Origin: Takakia lepidozioides
Taxonomy: Eukaryota > Streptophyta > Takakiopsida > Takakiales > Takakiaceae
Assembly: GCA_030704615.1 (NCBI GenBank)
Contig: CM060732.1
Location: forward strand, 61,857,053 to 61,921,052
DNA length: 64,000 bases
Direction: 5' to 3'
Made by a program: the position numbers and the translations under genes
Notes under the pieces: model-generated
Databases searched by the model: none
Seen by the model: only the letters and a program-made list of their open reading frames with translations
Told to the model about the DNA's origin: nothing
In this document: positions 23,150-33,600 of the stretch, piece after piece
How the letters are laid out: every line of letters begins with the position of its first letter
How positions within the stretch are numbered: position 1 is the stretch's first letter

Positions 23150-25029
23150 AATAAAACTGACGTGGCACATGCCAACGTCAGCGTCAGATTTGACGTGACC
23201 TAACATTACGCCAATATGCAACCCGTCGCACCGCACCTACAAAACACCCCAACGCAAACCTGGACTGACTAGCCTCCGCCACTACAGACTTTGGCACTAC
23301 AACTACAAGCTAGCTGAAATTTAAAAAAATAGACGGAGGGGAGAAGAGAAGCCAAGCAAACATGATGTACACCCAATGTATACTATAAGTTGCTAGATTC
23401 TTCATGATAAGATAGAGAAAAGAGTAGTCGTCTGTCTTGTGCTTAGTCCCAATACAACCTCATGTGTGATTGACATGAGCAGCATGAAATTTTACGCTAA
23501 CACTCCTCCATATAACACCCCTTGGATCGGGGAACGCTCTTTGGTTATGTCCATAGCCAAGCTCTCATCCACCCAGTATCTCGTCCACAGTTGTGGAGTT
23601 GCTCCATTGTCTCCACCAAAGCTCCTACTATTGATGCGCGATTTCCAGTATGCCATTAGGTCATCCAAAATAGGATTGTTTTGACATTGCCTTATGAGCC
23701 CAAATCAAAAAATGCTCAAAATTACCTGCAGGAATGTAATTTTCTGACCTTTGTACCAAATTTACAGAAAGATTTATCTTCCTAAAGGTTGTCCCAACTT
23801 TTGTGGAAGGCTAAGTAGCTTTATCTTTCAATTTTTCAGAGCCTCTTGGCCACTTAGCCACACATTGAACATCTCTTTATGATGGGAATCTCTTTGGCTA
23901 TTACCTTTCCAACAACACAGTGCAACCTAGTCTGAGATCAGAAACTCGAGATATGCCAGAAGGCATATGGTTTACAACATGACTCTGTTCCATGGATGAC
24001 CCAAGAACCCAACTGCTTAAGACGACACCTGTTCAATACACAACCATAGATCACAGACAACACAATTCTCATGTGTGTCGGAACTAGTGGTAATTGTTTA
24101 CTAGACTATACCCAAATGACGAAATCATTGCGAGAAATTCCCTAAGGCATAGTCACCCAGATTCTTCACAAGTTTGAATAGACCTTATATTTGTAGTGAG
24201 CCCCAATCAACCAATACTGTTGCAGAAGTAGGGAATTAGCCTGTACTCTTTGCGTGACTACAACAGGCTGGCTGATGCCTAAACATGAGTGAAAATATAC
24301 ATATTTTATTTTATTTTATTTTTTGAAACACTCAAAATCTCGGGTTTCATCCCCTTTATCAAATAAATAAATAAAATCTAATCACCGGTTCCCAGTTCAC
24401 GTGCCCAAAGTTCTACATACGTTCTCACGTTCCCTTCCAGTTCTCGAGAGCTCCCACCAACAAGTTTTCTTCCTCTATATTTCCCAAGCCCTTCCTTCTC
24501 TCTGTAATCTGGCCTCACCATCGTCAGTGCTTTCCTGGGCAGGACCCTGCCGCCTTTGCTAGAGCAGAGTGTAGCATCGTATGCTCCAAATACTAAGTTA
24601 GCCACACTGGAAAACGAGAAACAAGTAGCAAGCACTACAAAGTCTGACGGGCCGCATGACAAATCTGGAATGGGTAGCTTAGGTTGTTCTTTCTCAGCAG
24701 GGCATGAAACTAGGATGCGCAAAGTTTTCCCTCGAGTTTGCAATGTACTGGGGAGGGTGGGAAGGGCTGGGACCGTGGCTGCTCAGCTGCTCCCTGGTCG
24801 TTTTCACAGACCCAAAACTCCAGACAGAATCTTGTTTAGCATTTGTATGTTCGTATGTTCCTCATTGTGTGGAGTCCACTGGATTCGAAAGTGTTTCATG
24901 AATGTTGTTTAAAGCCCACTAGCACTCCTTCATGAATGAACGTGTCAAAGTGTTGATGGTGTTGGAGTTTCAGGCACGAAAGGTCTACCTTGGGGCATGG
25001 AGCAGCGCTGGCTCAAGGTTTTTAAAGAT
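23150..25029. other. No gene recognised; degraded copy of PPR upstream DNA
   Basis: No convincing coding frame is present. The part at 24,730-24,830 resembles the sequence upstream of the PPR gene at 25,150-25,250 (GTACTGGGGAGGGT, then GCTGCTCAGCTGC, then TTTTCACAGACC), so the promoter-proximal segment has been duplicated. The frames at 23,439-23,684 and 24,378-24,743 have no domain support. Confidence 0.45.
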
Positions 25030-28000
25030 CCTTCACAATGTGGGAACAACCGAAATTGCAAGGTGTGGCTTTCTTAATGCATGATGTGAAGAAGCTTGTC
25101 CGTTCTGAAAATGTAGGCTTTACCTATTAGTATCATGATTTGGTGTTTTCCTAGTGTTTACAAGGTACTTGGGAGGGTCAGCTTGGTCTTAGGAGGCCAT
25201 GTTTAAGTCTATGGCTGCTGAGCTGCACGGTGGCTCTCACAGACCAATCCGAGATCATCCCACTACGGGCACAAACGGCACACACAAGAGGTCCTTTTGG
25301 GTTCATGGTTGGTTGAATCCTCCGTGGGTGAAAGAAAAGCTAGCTGCTTTCGTGACACAAGGTCAAGGACAATATGGTGAGGGCACCTTCTTCTTCAACT
25401 CATTTTGGCCTGTTTTGCACTCTTATCAGAGTCATGCCTATTTTCTCATGTTGAATTCTGCAAGTTAGCTCATCGGGTGGATCTATGGTGGTTTGGAGTG
25501 ATTTTGACATGTTACTGCCAATGTGTCAACAGGAAAGTATCCAAAATTAGACAACAGAGATGGCGACAAGCTTTGGAATGAATATTTTTCGGACCCCAGT
25601 CAATCGTGGGACAATGAAGGCAAAAAGGTGAATGCCTGTTAGATTACAGACAGAAGCAGACAACAAGATGCATCGCAAAGCTTTCGTGGAAATTGTCACC
25701 CTCTCTCCCAAGCACATTTTGAAGTCTTGGGAGTAATTCGGCATAGGAACTAGTGTGATAAGTAGGGTTGGGTACTTGCGATAACAAATTTAGGCTGTCA
25801 TTGTCAGCTGCTAGGGATGGAGTGTGGGTCCAGATGCATGCAAAAGGGCCGGATTTCAAGCACAAGATCACCTATGATTCAGTGTGGGTTGATACCTACA
25901 AGAAACCTGCATGCGTAGATGGTCAAGTGGAAGTAGCAGCTGGTTCACAGTTGATAAAATTAGGGACCCTCATCATGACCGCAACTTCCAAAAGAGGACC
26001 AAGAGACCAAATCCACAATATGTCGTCTGGCACTTCAGAGCATGTGAGGACGCAAGGTGAGGCAGGGCAACTGAAAGAGGCTCTACAGACTTTATACGAA
26101 GGAAGCATTTCAGCAGATTCAGATACTTATGTCCATCTCTTACATAAGTCCATCAAGATGAAAGGCCTGGAAGCCGGAAAGCAGGTGCATGCTCACATTG
26201 TCCAAAGTGGATTCAAGCCAAATGTGTTTCTACACAACACCCTTGTCAACATGTATGTTAAGTGCGGGAGCATCGAGGATGCACACCAAGTGTTCAGCAA
26301 AATGCCTGAACGAGGTGTGATCACATGGAATATAATGATGGCAGGATTTACCAAGCATGGGTGTGGTAGGAATGCTTTGGAGACATATGAGCAAATGCTG
26401 CAGGACGGGGTGAAGCCCAACAACATCACGTTTGTTTGTGTTTGCAATGCATGTGCGAGCCTTGCAGCCCTTGAAAAGGGCAAAGAGGTCCATGGTGACA
26501 TCATCAAAGCTGGAGTTGTACCAGATGTTGTTTTGAACACCGCCCTAATGAACATGTATGCCAAATGTGGGAGCATCGAGGATGCAAAGGAAGTGTTCTA
26601 CAATATGGCCGAACGAGATGTGGTGTCCTGGAATGCTATGATTGCAGGATATGTGCAGCATGGGTGCGGGATGGAGGCTTTGGAGACCTATGAGCAAATG
26701 ATGCGGGAACGGGTGAGGCCGGACCAGGTCACATTCGTTTGCGTTTGCAATGCATGTGCGAGCCTGGCAGCCCTGGAAAAAGGCAAACAGGTTCATGGCA
26801 ACATCGTCAAAATGGGAACTGTACCAGGTGTCATTTTGAACAGTACCCTGGTGGACATGTATGCCAAATGTGGCAGCATTGAGGATGCAAAGGGAGTATT
26901 TGATAATATGGCTGAACGAGATGTGGTGTCATGGAACGTGATGATTGCAGGATATGCGCAGCATGGGTGTGGGATGGAGGCTTTGGAGACCTATGAGCGA
27001 ATGATGCAGGAAGGGGTGAAGCCAGACCAGGTCACGTTCGTTTGCGTTTGCAATGCATGTGCGAGCCTGGCAGCCCTGGAAAAGGGTAAAAAGGTCCATG
27101 GTGACATCATCATAGCTAGAATTGTACCAGATGTTGTCCTGACCACTGCCCTGATGAACATGTATGCCAACTGTGGCAGCATTGAGGATGCAAGGGGAGT
27201 GTTCAACAATATGGCTGAACGGGATGTGGTGTCCTGGAGTGCTATGATTGCAGGATATGCACAGCATGGGTGCGGGATGGAGGCTTTGGAAACCTATGAG
27301 CAAATGATGCAGGAAGGGGTGAAGCCAGACCGGGTAACTTTTGTTTGTGTTTGCAATGCGTGTGCGAGCCTGGCAGCCCTGGAAAAGGGCAAAGAGGTCC
27401 ATGGTGACGTCATCAAAGCTGGAGTTGTACCAGACGTCGTTCTGAACACTGCCCTGATGAACATGTATGCCAAATGTGGGAGCATCGAGGATGCAAAGAG
27501 AGTATTTGACAATATGGCTGAACGAGATGGGGTGTCCTGGAGTGCTATGATTGCAGGATATGCACAGCATGGGTGTGGGATGGAGGCTTTGGAGATCTAT
27601 GAGAAAATGATGCAGGAAGGGGTGAAGCCGGACCGGGTCACATTCATTTGCATTTGCAATGCGTGTGCGAGCCTGGCAGCCCTGGAAAAGGGTAAAGAGG
27701 TCCATGGCGACATCGTTGAAGCTGGAATCGTACCAGATGTCGTTCTGAACACTGCCCTGGTGGACATGTATGCCAAATGTGGGCATATCGAGGATGCGAA
27801 GGGAGTGTTCAATAATATGGCTGAACGAAATGTGGTCTCGTGGAACGCAATGATCGCAGGATATGCCCAGCATGGTTATGATCTGGAGGCCCTGCAACTA
27901 TTGGAAGAAATGCAAGTGGAAGGCTTGAAGCTGGACAGTATCACTTTTCTATGTGTTCTCTCTGCATGTAGCCATGCTGGCCTAGTGGATGAAGGCAAAT

Positions 28001-29060
28001 ACTACTTCAACTCCCTGAGTCAAGATCATGGCATCACTCCAGCACTGGAGCATTTTGGCTCCATGGTGGACCTTCTTGGCCGTGCGGGGCGATTGGATGA
28101 GGCAGAGTACTTCATTAACAAAATGCCAATGAAACCAAATGCTGTGGTGTGGATGGCGTTGCTCGGTGCCTGCAGAATCCATGGCAATGTGGAGATGGCT
28201 GAACGTGTGGCAACATCTATTCTCAAGTGGGATGAACAGGAGGCCGCGACTTATGTATTGCTATCAAACATCTATGCTGCAGCTGGCAGGTGGGATGATA
28301 GTGCAAAGGTGAGAACTATGATGAAGGTCAGAGGGGTCAGAAAGGAGCCAGGTCACTGCTGCATTGAGGTTGGCAACAGGGTGCACACCTTTGTTGTAGA
28401 TGACCAATTGCATCCCAAAATGGAGGAAATCCATGCTGAGTTGAGAAGATTGTCTAGACAGATGAAGGAGGCAGGGTATGTGCCTGGCAGGTGCTTTGGA
28501 TTCCATGATGTTGGGGAGGAGCAAAAGGAAATTCCTGTTTGCTACCACAGTGAGAAGCTGGCCATTGGTTTTGGGCTGATCAGCACATCCCCTAGGACGC
28601 CTCTCCGTCTCGTCAAGAATCTTCGGGTTTGTGGTGACTGCCACACCTCCACCAAGTTCATCTCAAAGATTGCCGGCCGAGCAATTGTTGTACGGGACGC
28701 AAACCGCTTTCACCACTTCGAAGATGGGGTTTGTTCTTGTGGGGATTACTGGTGATGGGATGTTTTTCTGGGAAGGTGTTAAGTCTGTTGCTTCATTCAT
28801 TGATCTGTGTAGCTGCTCAGTTCATCCTCCAGTTCCTTAGAATATTGACTATGATGTACTGTAGAGGGCATTTCCTGTGGCATATCAATCTTTCAATAGC
28901 CGGTAGTGGGGTCTAACTCAGCAGAGGTGGAATTCAGCCCAAAATTGCAGTTGACTGGAGCAGGTAATGAGTGAAGGGCAGATTTTGACTGACTCTGGTG
29001 ATAGTGGAAGAGAATCAGACTGCTGTCCTGGTGTGGATGGTGGAGCTTCTTCAGAGCAAG
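25030..29060 (+). repeat. Left arm of a ~4-kb inverted duplication
   Basis: This arm carries the plus-strand PPR-DYW gene with about 0.8 kb of upstream and 0.3 kb of downstream DNA. It matches, in reverse complement, 30,560-34,830. The match extends beyond the genes. Upstream, AAGGTGTGGCTTTC and GATGTGAAGAAG are shared near 25,060. Downstream, GTCTGTTGCTTCATTCATTG and the TGGATGGTGGAGCTTCTT end are shared. Arm borders are by eye. Confidence 0.85.
25834..28755 (+). CDS. PLS-class PPR-DYW protein, copy 1
   Basis: This is an intact, intronless pentatricopeptide-repeat protein of about 970 residues. It has tandem P-L-S triplets with the L motif VTFVCVCNACASLAALEKGK and S motif LMNMYAKCGSIEDAK repeated five times at about 101 residues each. 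E/E+ motifs follow (GSMVDLLGRAGRLDEAE, ATYVLLSNIYAAAGRWDDSA), then a full DYW domain with HSEKLAIGFGL, CGDCH and the terminal CSCGDYW. DYW proteins are cytidine deaminases that edit C to U in chloroplast or mitochondrial RNA; the repeats read the RNA. The HSE and CxxC ligands of the deaminase are kept. The frame is open from 25,768 without ATG. The first ATG is 25,834 and a second at 25,975 precedes an Arg/Ser/Thr-rich, targeting-like stretch. Either could be the start. Its partner is at 30,749. Confidence 0.93.
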   Translation: MHAKGPDFKHKITYDSVWVDTYKKPACVDGQVEVAAGSQLIKLGTLIMTATSKRGPRDQIHNMSSGTSEHVRTQGEAGQLKEALQTLYEGSISADSDTYVHLLHKSIKMKGLEAGKQVHAHIVQSGFKPNVFLHNTLVNMYVKCGSIEDAHQVFSKMPERGVITWNIMMAGFTKHGCGRNALETYEQMLQDGVKPNNITFVCVCNACASLAALEKGKEVHGDIIKAGVVPDVVLNTALMNMYAKCGSIEDAKEVFYNMAERDVVSWNAMIAGYVQHGCGMEALETYEQMMRERVRPDQVTFVCVCNACASLAALEKGKQVHGNIVKMGTVPGVILNSTLVDMYAKCGSIEDAKGVFDNMAERDVVSWNVMIAGYAQHGCGMEALETYERMMQEGVKPDQVTFVCVCNACASLAALEKGKKVHGDIIIARIVPDVVLTTALMNMYANCGSIEDARGVFNNMAERDVVSWSAMIAGYAQHGCGMEALETYEQMMQEGVKPDRVTFVCVCNACASLAALEKGKEVHGDVIKAGVVPDVVLNTALMNMYAKCGSIEDAKRVFDNMAERDGVSWSAMIAGYAQHGCGMEALEIYEKMMQEGVKPDRVTFICICNACASLAALEKGKEVHGDIVEAGIVPDVVLNTALVDMYAKCGHIEDAKGVFNNMAERNVVSWNAMIAGYAQHGYDLEALQLLEEMQVEGLKLDSITFLCVLSACSHAGLVDEGKYYFNSLSQDHGITPALEHFGSMVDLLGRAGRLDEAEYFINKMPMKPNAVVWMALLGACRIHGNVEMAERVATSILKWDEQEAATYVLLSNIYAAAGRWDDSAKVRTMMKVRGVRKEPGHCCIEVGNRVHTFVVDDQLHPKMEEIHAELRRLSRQMKEAGYVPGRCFGFHDVGEEQKEIPVCYHSEKLAIGFGLISTSPRTPLRLVKNLRVCGDCHTSTKFISKIAGRAIVVRDANRFHHFEDGVCSCGDYW

Positions 29061-29762
29061 TAATGCGATTCGACTCTAGTAGTGAGAGAGAAAACTCCAG
29101 TCCTACAGACTTTCACGGTGGATGTGTGTTATAAGGTGCTGACACTGGGGTCGATTGTTATCCAGTTGTCACTTGTTGGTGATGGAGATCGGATGGCTGT
29201 AAGGTGTATTTCCTTGCAGCAGGTGGTAAGATTATTTGATATCATATTAAGAGAACAGATAGCAAGAGCTCTCGCAATAGCTCTATCTATAACTTAAAAA
29301 GACAGCACATAAGTCCATCTGTCAGACCAATTTCCCCACAAGAGATAATGAGCCATTACATGTGATGCTATGCCACCCCCTGCCAGAAAATTCTTAACTC
29401 TTGTGAAGATGACGCCAGTACAGAATGGAGGATAGATCAAGCATAACTGCACATGCATGAATGATGAAGTTCAGGACAGGACTTGAGAGAAACTGAGCTA
29501 ACAAAAATGGTGGTCGGAGGGGAAGATGCCAGTGAAAGAGTCCGGTGGAAGCTGCAAAATTGCCCCACCTCCGCATGAATGGGGATGAAAAACCTGTGTA
29601 GACTAAAAGCACCCATCCTTACAAATCTGCCTAGTTCACTATCATAATTCCTAAAGATCTGAGCACTACACTAACAATTCCTTGCGTCAAGGTAAATCAT
29701 GTCTTGCGCCATTAGCCTGTATCTTTAGTGACATCTCCACCCTCCTTCCTTCCACATAAAAG

Positions 29763-29957
29763 TTAGATTAAACTAGAGCCTGGAATACAACAAATCAGCT
29801 TTGGGGACTGCCTCCTCAATTGCATGACAGAAAGCAACTTCACTCTCCCACCTGCAATCAGTTCACACACAATATACGGTCCCTCAATGCGAGGCTTGGC
29901 CTTGCTCTTGATCCAACCATGTTGCAAATTTAACACACACAGTTTGCCCTGCCTCAA
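29763..29957 (-). pseudogene. Ty3/Gypsy integrase C-terminal scrap
   Basis: The minus strand reads GKLCVLNLQHGWIKSKAKPR followed by IEGPYIVCELIAGGRVKL. This matches in order and spacing the C-terminal integrase region at 5,775-5,880 (VCVRLQHG, KIDGPYLIYQILRGRRALLL). It is a short isolated remnant with no other element domains around it. Confidence 0.55.
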
Positions 29958-30067
29958 AGACAGTGGAATAGATCAGGGGTTAGTTGTACTGATTATCCTG
30001 GGCTAATTGTGCCAGCCAATGAATGCGCTTGTCAGTTTGGAATCCAAGTTGGTTCTCTGTTCTTTCA

Positions 30068-30090
30068 AACCCTAAACCCTAAACCCTAAT
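30068..30090. repeat. Interstitial telomere-like repeat
   Basis: There are just over three copies of the plant telomere unit CCCTAAA on the plus strand, in the loop of the inverted duplication and touching the left copy of the small nested inverted repeat. It is too short to be a functional telomere. Confidence 0.85.
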
Positions 30091-30240
30091 TCTGGGGTGG
30101 ATGGTGGAGCTTCTTGGAAGCTTGAAGATGAAAGTGAATACTCTTCGTAATGAGCTTGGTTAGAGGGAATCTCTGTGCACGTTGAGCATCTCGAATTTTG
30201 GACATGTTTCTGATGCCCTTGACCCCTAACTTGCATGAAT
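30090..30240 (+). repeat. Small nested inverted repeat, left copy
   Basis: This pairs in reverse complement with 30,450-30,605. Shared landmarks are TGGATGGTGGAGCTTCTTGG (its complement near 30,576-30,596), GCTTGAAGATGAAAGTGAAT, AGAGGGAATCTCTGTGCACG and TTTTGGACATGTTTCT. This is a second, smaller palindrome inside the spacer of the large one. Confidence 0.85.
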
Positions 30241-30423
30241 GTTGTCGGAAGCTAGCCATATCCTGCGAGATGAGTCCACAACAAATTGGAGTGGCAGACT
30301 GCAGTAGAAAAGACAAGGTGCATGCTGCTTGTTATGGGCGGTCAGCCACATTCTTAAATTTGTAAATCCAACCAAACCCACTCAAAAACGGGAAGTATGT
30401 ACCAGTGGTATGTATTGCTCGAA

Positions 30424-30436
30424 AAACCCTAAACCC
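30424..30436. repeat. Second short telomere-like tract
   Basis: AAACCCTAAACCC, nearly two telomere units in the same orientation as the tract at 30,068, lies just before the right copy of the small inverted repeat. Alone it would be unremarkable; its position makes it worth noting. Confidence 0.6.
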
Positions 30437-30449
30437 TGTATTGCTTTTT

Positions 30450-30605
30450 TCATGCAAGTTAGTCAAGGGCACGAGAAACATGTCCAAAATTCAAGATGCT
30501 GAACGAACTTGTGCACGGAGAGATTTCCTCTAATCAAGCTCATAACGAATTGTATTCACTTTCATTTTCAAGCTTCCAAGAAGCTCCACCATCCGGGTCA
30601 AAATC
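30450..30605 (-). repeat. Small nested inverted repeat, right copy
   Basis: This is the reverse complement of 30,090-30,240 (TCCAAAATTC, CACGGAGAGATTTCCTCTAA, ATTCACTTTCATTTTCAAGC, CCAAGAAGCTCCACCATCC). The outer edge of this copy coincides with the inner border of the right arm of the large duplication. Confidence 0.85.
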
Positions 30606-33600
30606 CCCCCTACTCCAGTCAAGTGCAATTTTGGGCTCACTTTCCACCCATGCTGGGAATACCTTCAACAGTACATCACAGTCACTATTCTAAGGCTACA
30701 AAGATCAATGAATGAAGCAACAGACTCACCTTTTCAGAAAAAATCATTTCACCAGTAATCCCCACAAGAACAAACCCCATCTTCGAAGTGGTGAAAGCGG
30801 TTCGAGTCTCGTACAACAATTGTTCGGCCGACAATCTTTGAGATGAACTTGGTGGAGGTGTGGCAGTCACCACACACCCGCAGATTCTTGATTAGACGGA
30901 GAGGTGTCCTAGGGGACGTGCTGATCAGCCCAAAACCAATGGCCAGCTTCTCACTGTGGTGGCAAACAGAAATTTCCTTTTGCTCCTCCCCAACATCATG
31001 TGATACAAAGCACCTGCCAGGCACATACCCTGCCTCCTTCATCTGTCTAGACAATCTTCTCAACTCAGCATGGATTTCCTCCATTTTGGGATGCAATTTG
31101 TCATCTACAACAAAGGTATGCACCCTGTTGCCAACCTCAATGCAGCAGTGACCTGGCTCCTTTCTAACCCCTCTGACCTTCATCATAGTTCTCACCTTTG
31201 CACTATCGTCCCACCTGCCAGCTGTGGCATAGATGTTTGATAGCAATACATAAGTCGCGGCCTCCTGTTCATCCCACTTGAGAATAGATGTTGCAGCACG
31301 TTCAGCCATCTCCACATCACCGTGGATTCTGCAGGCACCAAGCAACGCCATCCAGACCACAGCATTTGGTTTCATTGGCATTTTGTTAATGAAGTCCTCT
31401 GCCTCATCCAATCGCCCCGCACGGCCAAGAAGGTCCACCATGGAGCCAAAGTGCTGCAGTGCTGGAGTGACACCATGATCTTGACTGAGGGAGTCAAAGT
31501 AGTATTTGCCTTCATCCACTAGGCCAGCATGGCTACATGCAGAGAGAACACAGAGAAAAGTGATACTGTCCAGCTTCAAGCCTTCCACTTGCATTTCTTC
31601 CAATAGTTGCAGGGCCTCCATATCATAACCATGCTGTGCATATCCTGCAATCATCGCGTTCCAGGAAACCACATTTCGTGCCATATTGTTGAACACTCCC
31701 TCTGCACATTCAATGCTGCCACATTTTGCATACATGTCCACCAGGGCAGTATTCAGAACGACATCTGGCAAAATTCCAGCTTTGATGATGTCACCATGGA
31801 CCTCTTTACCTTTTTCCAGGGCTGCCAGGCTTGCACACGCGTTGCAGACACAAATGAATGTGACCTGATCCGGCTTCACCCCTTCCTGCATCATAAGCTC
31901 ATAGGTCTCTAAAGCTTCCATCCCGCACCCATGCTGCACATATCCTGCAATCATCGAGGTCCAAGACACCACATTTCGTTTAGCCATATCATTAAACACT
32001 CCCTTCGCATCCTCGATGCTCCCACATTTGGCATACATGTTCATCACAGCAGTGTTCAGGATGACATCTGGTAGAATTCCAGCTTTGATGATGTCACCAT
32101 GGACCTTTTTGCCCTTTTCCAGGGCTGCCAGGCTTGCACATGCATTGCAAATGCAAACAAATGTGATGTTGTTTGGCGTAACCCCTTCCCACATCATTTG
32201 CTCATATGTCTCCAAAGCCTCCACCCCGCACCCCTGCTGTGCATATCCTGCGATCAGTGTGTTCCACGACACCACATCTCGTTCTGCCATATTGTCAAAC
32301 ACACCCTTTGCGGCTTCAATGCTGCCACATTTGGCATACATGTCCACTAGGGTATTGTTCAGAGTGACATCCCGTACAATTCCCGCTTTGACAATGTTAT
32401 CATGGACCTCTTTGCCCTTTTCCAAGGCTGCCAGGCTCGCGCATGCATTGCAAACACAAACGAACGTGACCCGGTCCAGCTTCACCCCTTCCTGCATCAT
32501 TTGCTCATAGGTCTCCAAAGCCTCCATCCCACACCCATGCTGGGCATATGCTGCAATCATCGCATTCCATGACACCACATCTCGATCGGCCATGTTGTCA
32601 AAAACTCCCTTTGCATCCTTGATGCTGCCACATTTAGCATACATTTTCATTAGGGCGGTGCTCAGAATGACATCTGGTACAATTCCAGCTTTGATGATGT
32701 CCCCATGCACCTCTTTACCCTTCTCCAGGGCTGCCAGGCTTGCACACGCATTGCAAACGCCAACGAATGTCACCTGGTCTGGCTTCACCCTGCCCCTCAT
32801 CATTTGCTCATAGGCCTCCAAAGCATACATCCCACACCCCTGCTGAGCATATCCTCCGACCATCGTGTTCCACGACACCACATCTCGTTCCGCCATATTG
32901 TCAAACACTCCCTTTGCATCCTCGATGCTGCCACATTTGGCATACATGTCCATGAGGGTGTTGTTCAGAAAGACAACTGGTACAATTCCAGCTTTGATGA
33001 TGTCACCATGGACCTCTTTGCCCCTTTCCAGGTCTGCCAGGCTCGCACATGCATTGCAAACGCAAACAAATGTTATGTGGTTGGGCTTCACCCCTTCCTG
33101 CATCATTTGCTCATAGATCTCCAAAGCCTCCATCCCGCACCCATGCTGGGCATATCCTGCGATCATGGTGTTCCATGAAACCACATCTCGATCGGCCATA
33201 TTATCAAACACTCCCTTTGCATCCTCGATGCTCCCACATTTCGCATACATTTTCATCAGGGCAGTGTTTAGAATGACATCTGGTACACTTCCAGATTTGA
33301 TGATGTCACGATGGATCTCTTTGCACTTTTCCAGGGCTGACAGCCCTGCACATGCATTACAAACGCAAACAAACGTGACCCGGTCCGGCTTCACCCCTTC
33401 CCGCATCATTTGCTCATATGTCTCCAAGGCATTCTTACCACACCCATGCTTGGTAAATCCTGACATCATTATATTCCATGTGACCAAATCACGTTCATGC
33501 ATTTTGTTGAACACTTGGTGTGCATCCACTATGCTCCCGCACTTAACATACATGCTGACAAGGGTGTTGTGTAGAAAAATGTTTGGCTTGAATCGACTTT

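Larger units (their letters stand above)
28756..30748. other. Spacer between the convergent PPR genes
   Basis: The spacer holds the inner ends of the inverted duplication, a retroelement scrap, two telomere-like tracts and a small inverted repeat, each listed separately. Short frames at 29,082-29,297 and 29,394-29,612 show no known domain. No further gene is supported. Confidence 0.5.

Noticed and set aside
23439-23684. 81-codon plus-strand frame as a gene
   Set aside because: No motif, no homologous copy in the window, and no promoter or splice context.
24190-24199. TTTGTAGTG as the missing opposite end of a CACTA element
   Set aside because: It has no G/C tract, no GCGACG repeats next to it and lies over 20 kb from the recognised termini; the match is too short.
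26929-27897. 322-codon antisense frame across the first PPR gene
   Set aside because: It mirrors the 303-bp repeat period of the PPR coding strand and has no domain; it is a shadow frame. The same holds for similar frames opposite the second PPR gene.
30068-30090. A true chromosome end
   Set aside because: Only about three CCCTAAA units, embedded in unique and duplicated DNA on both sides.
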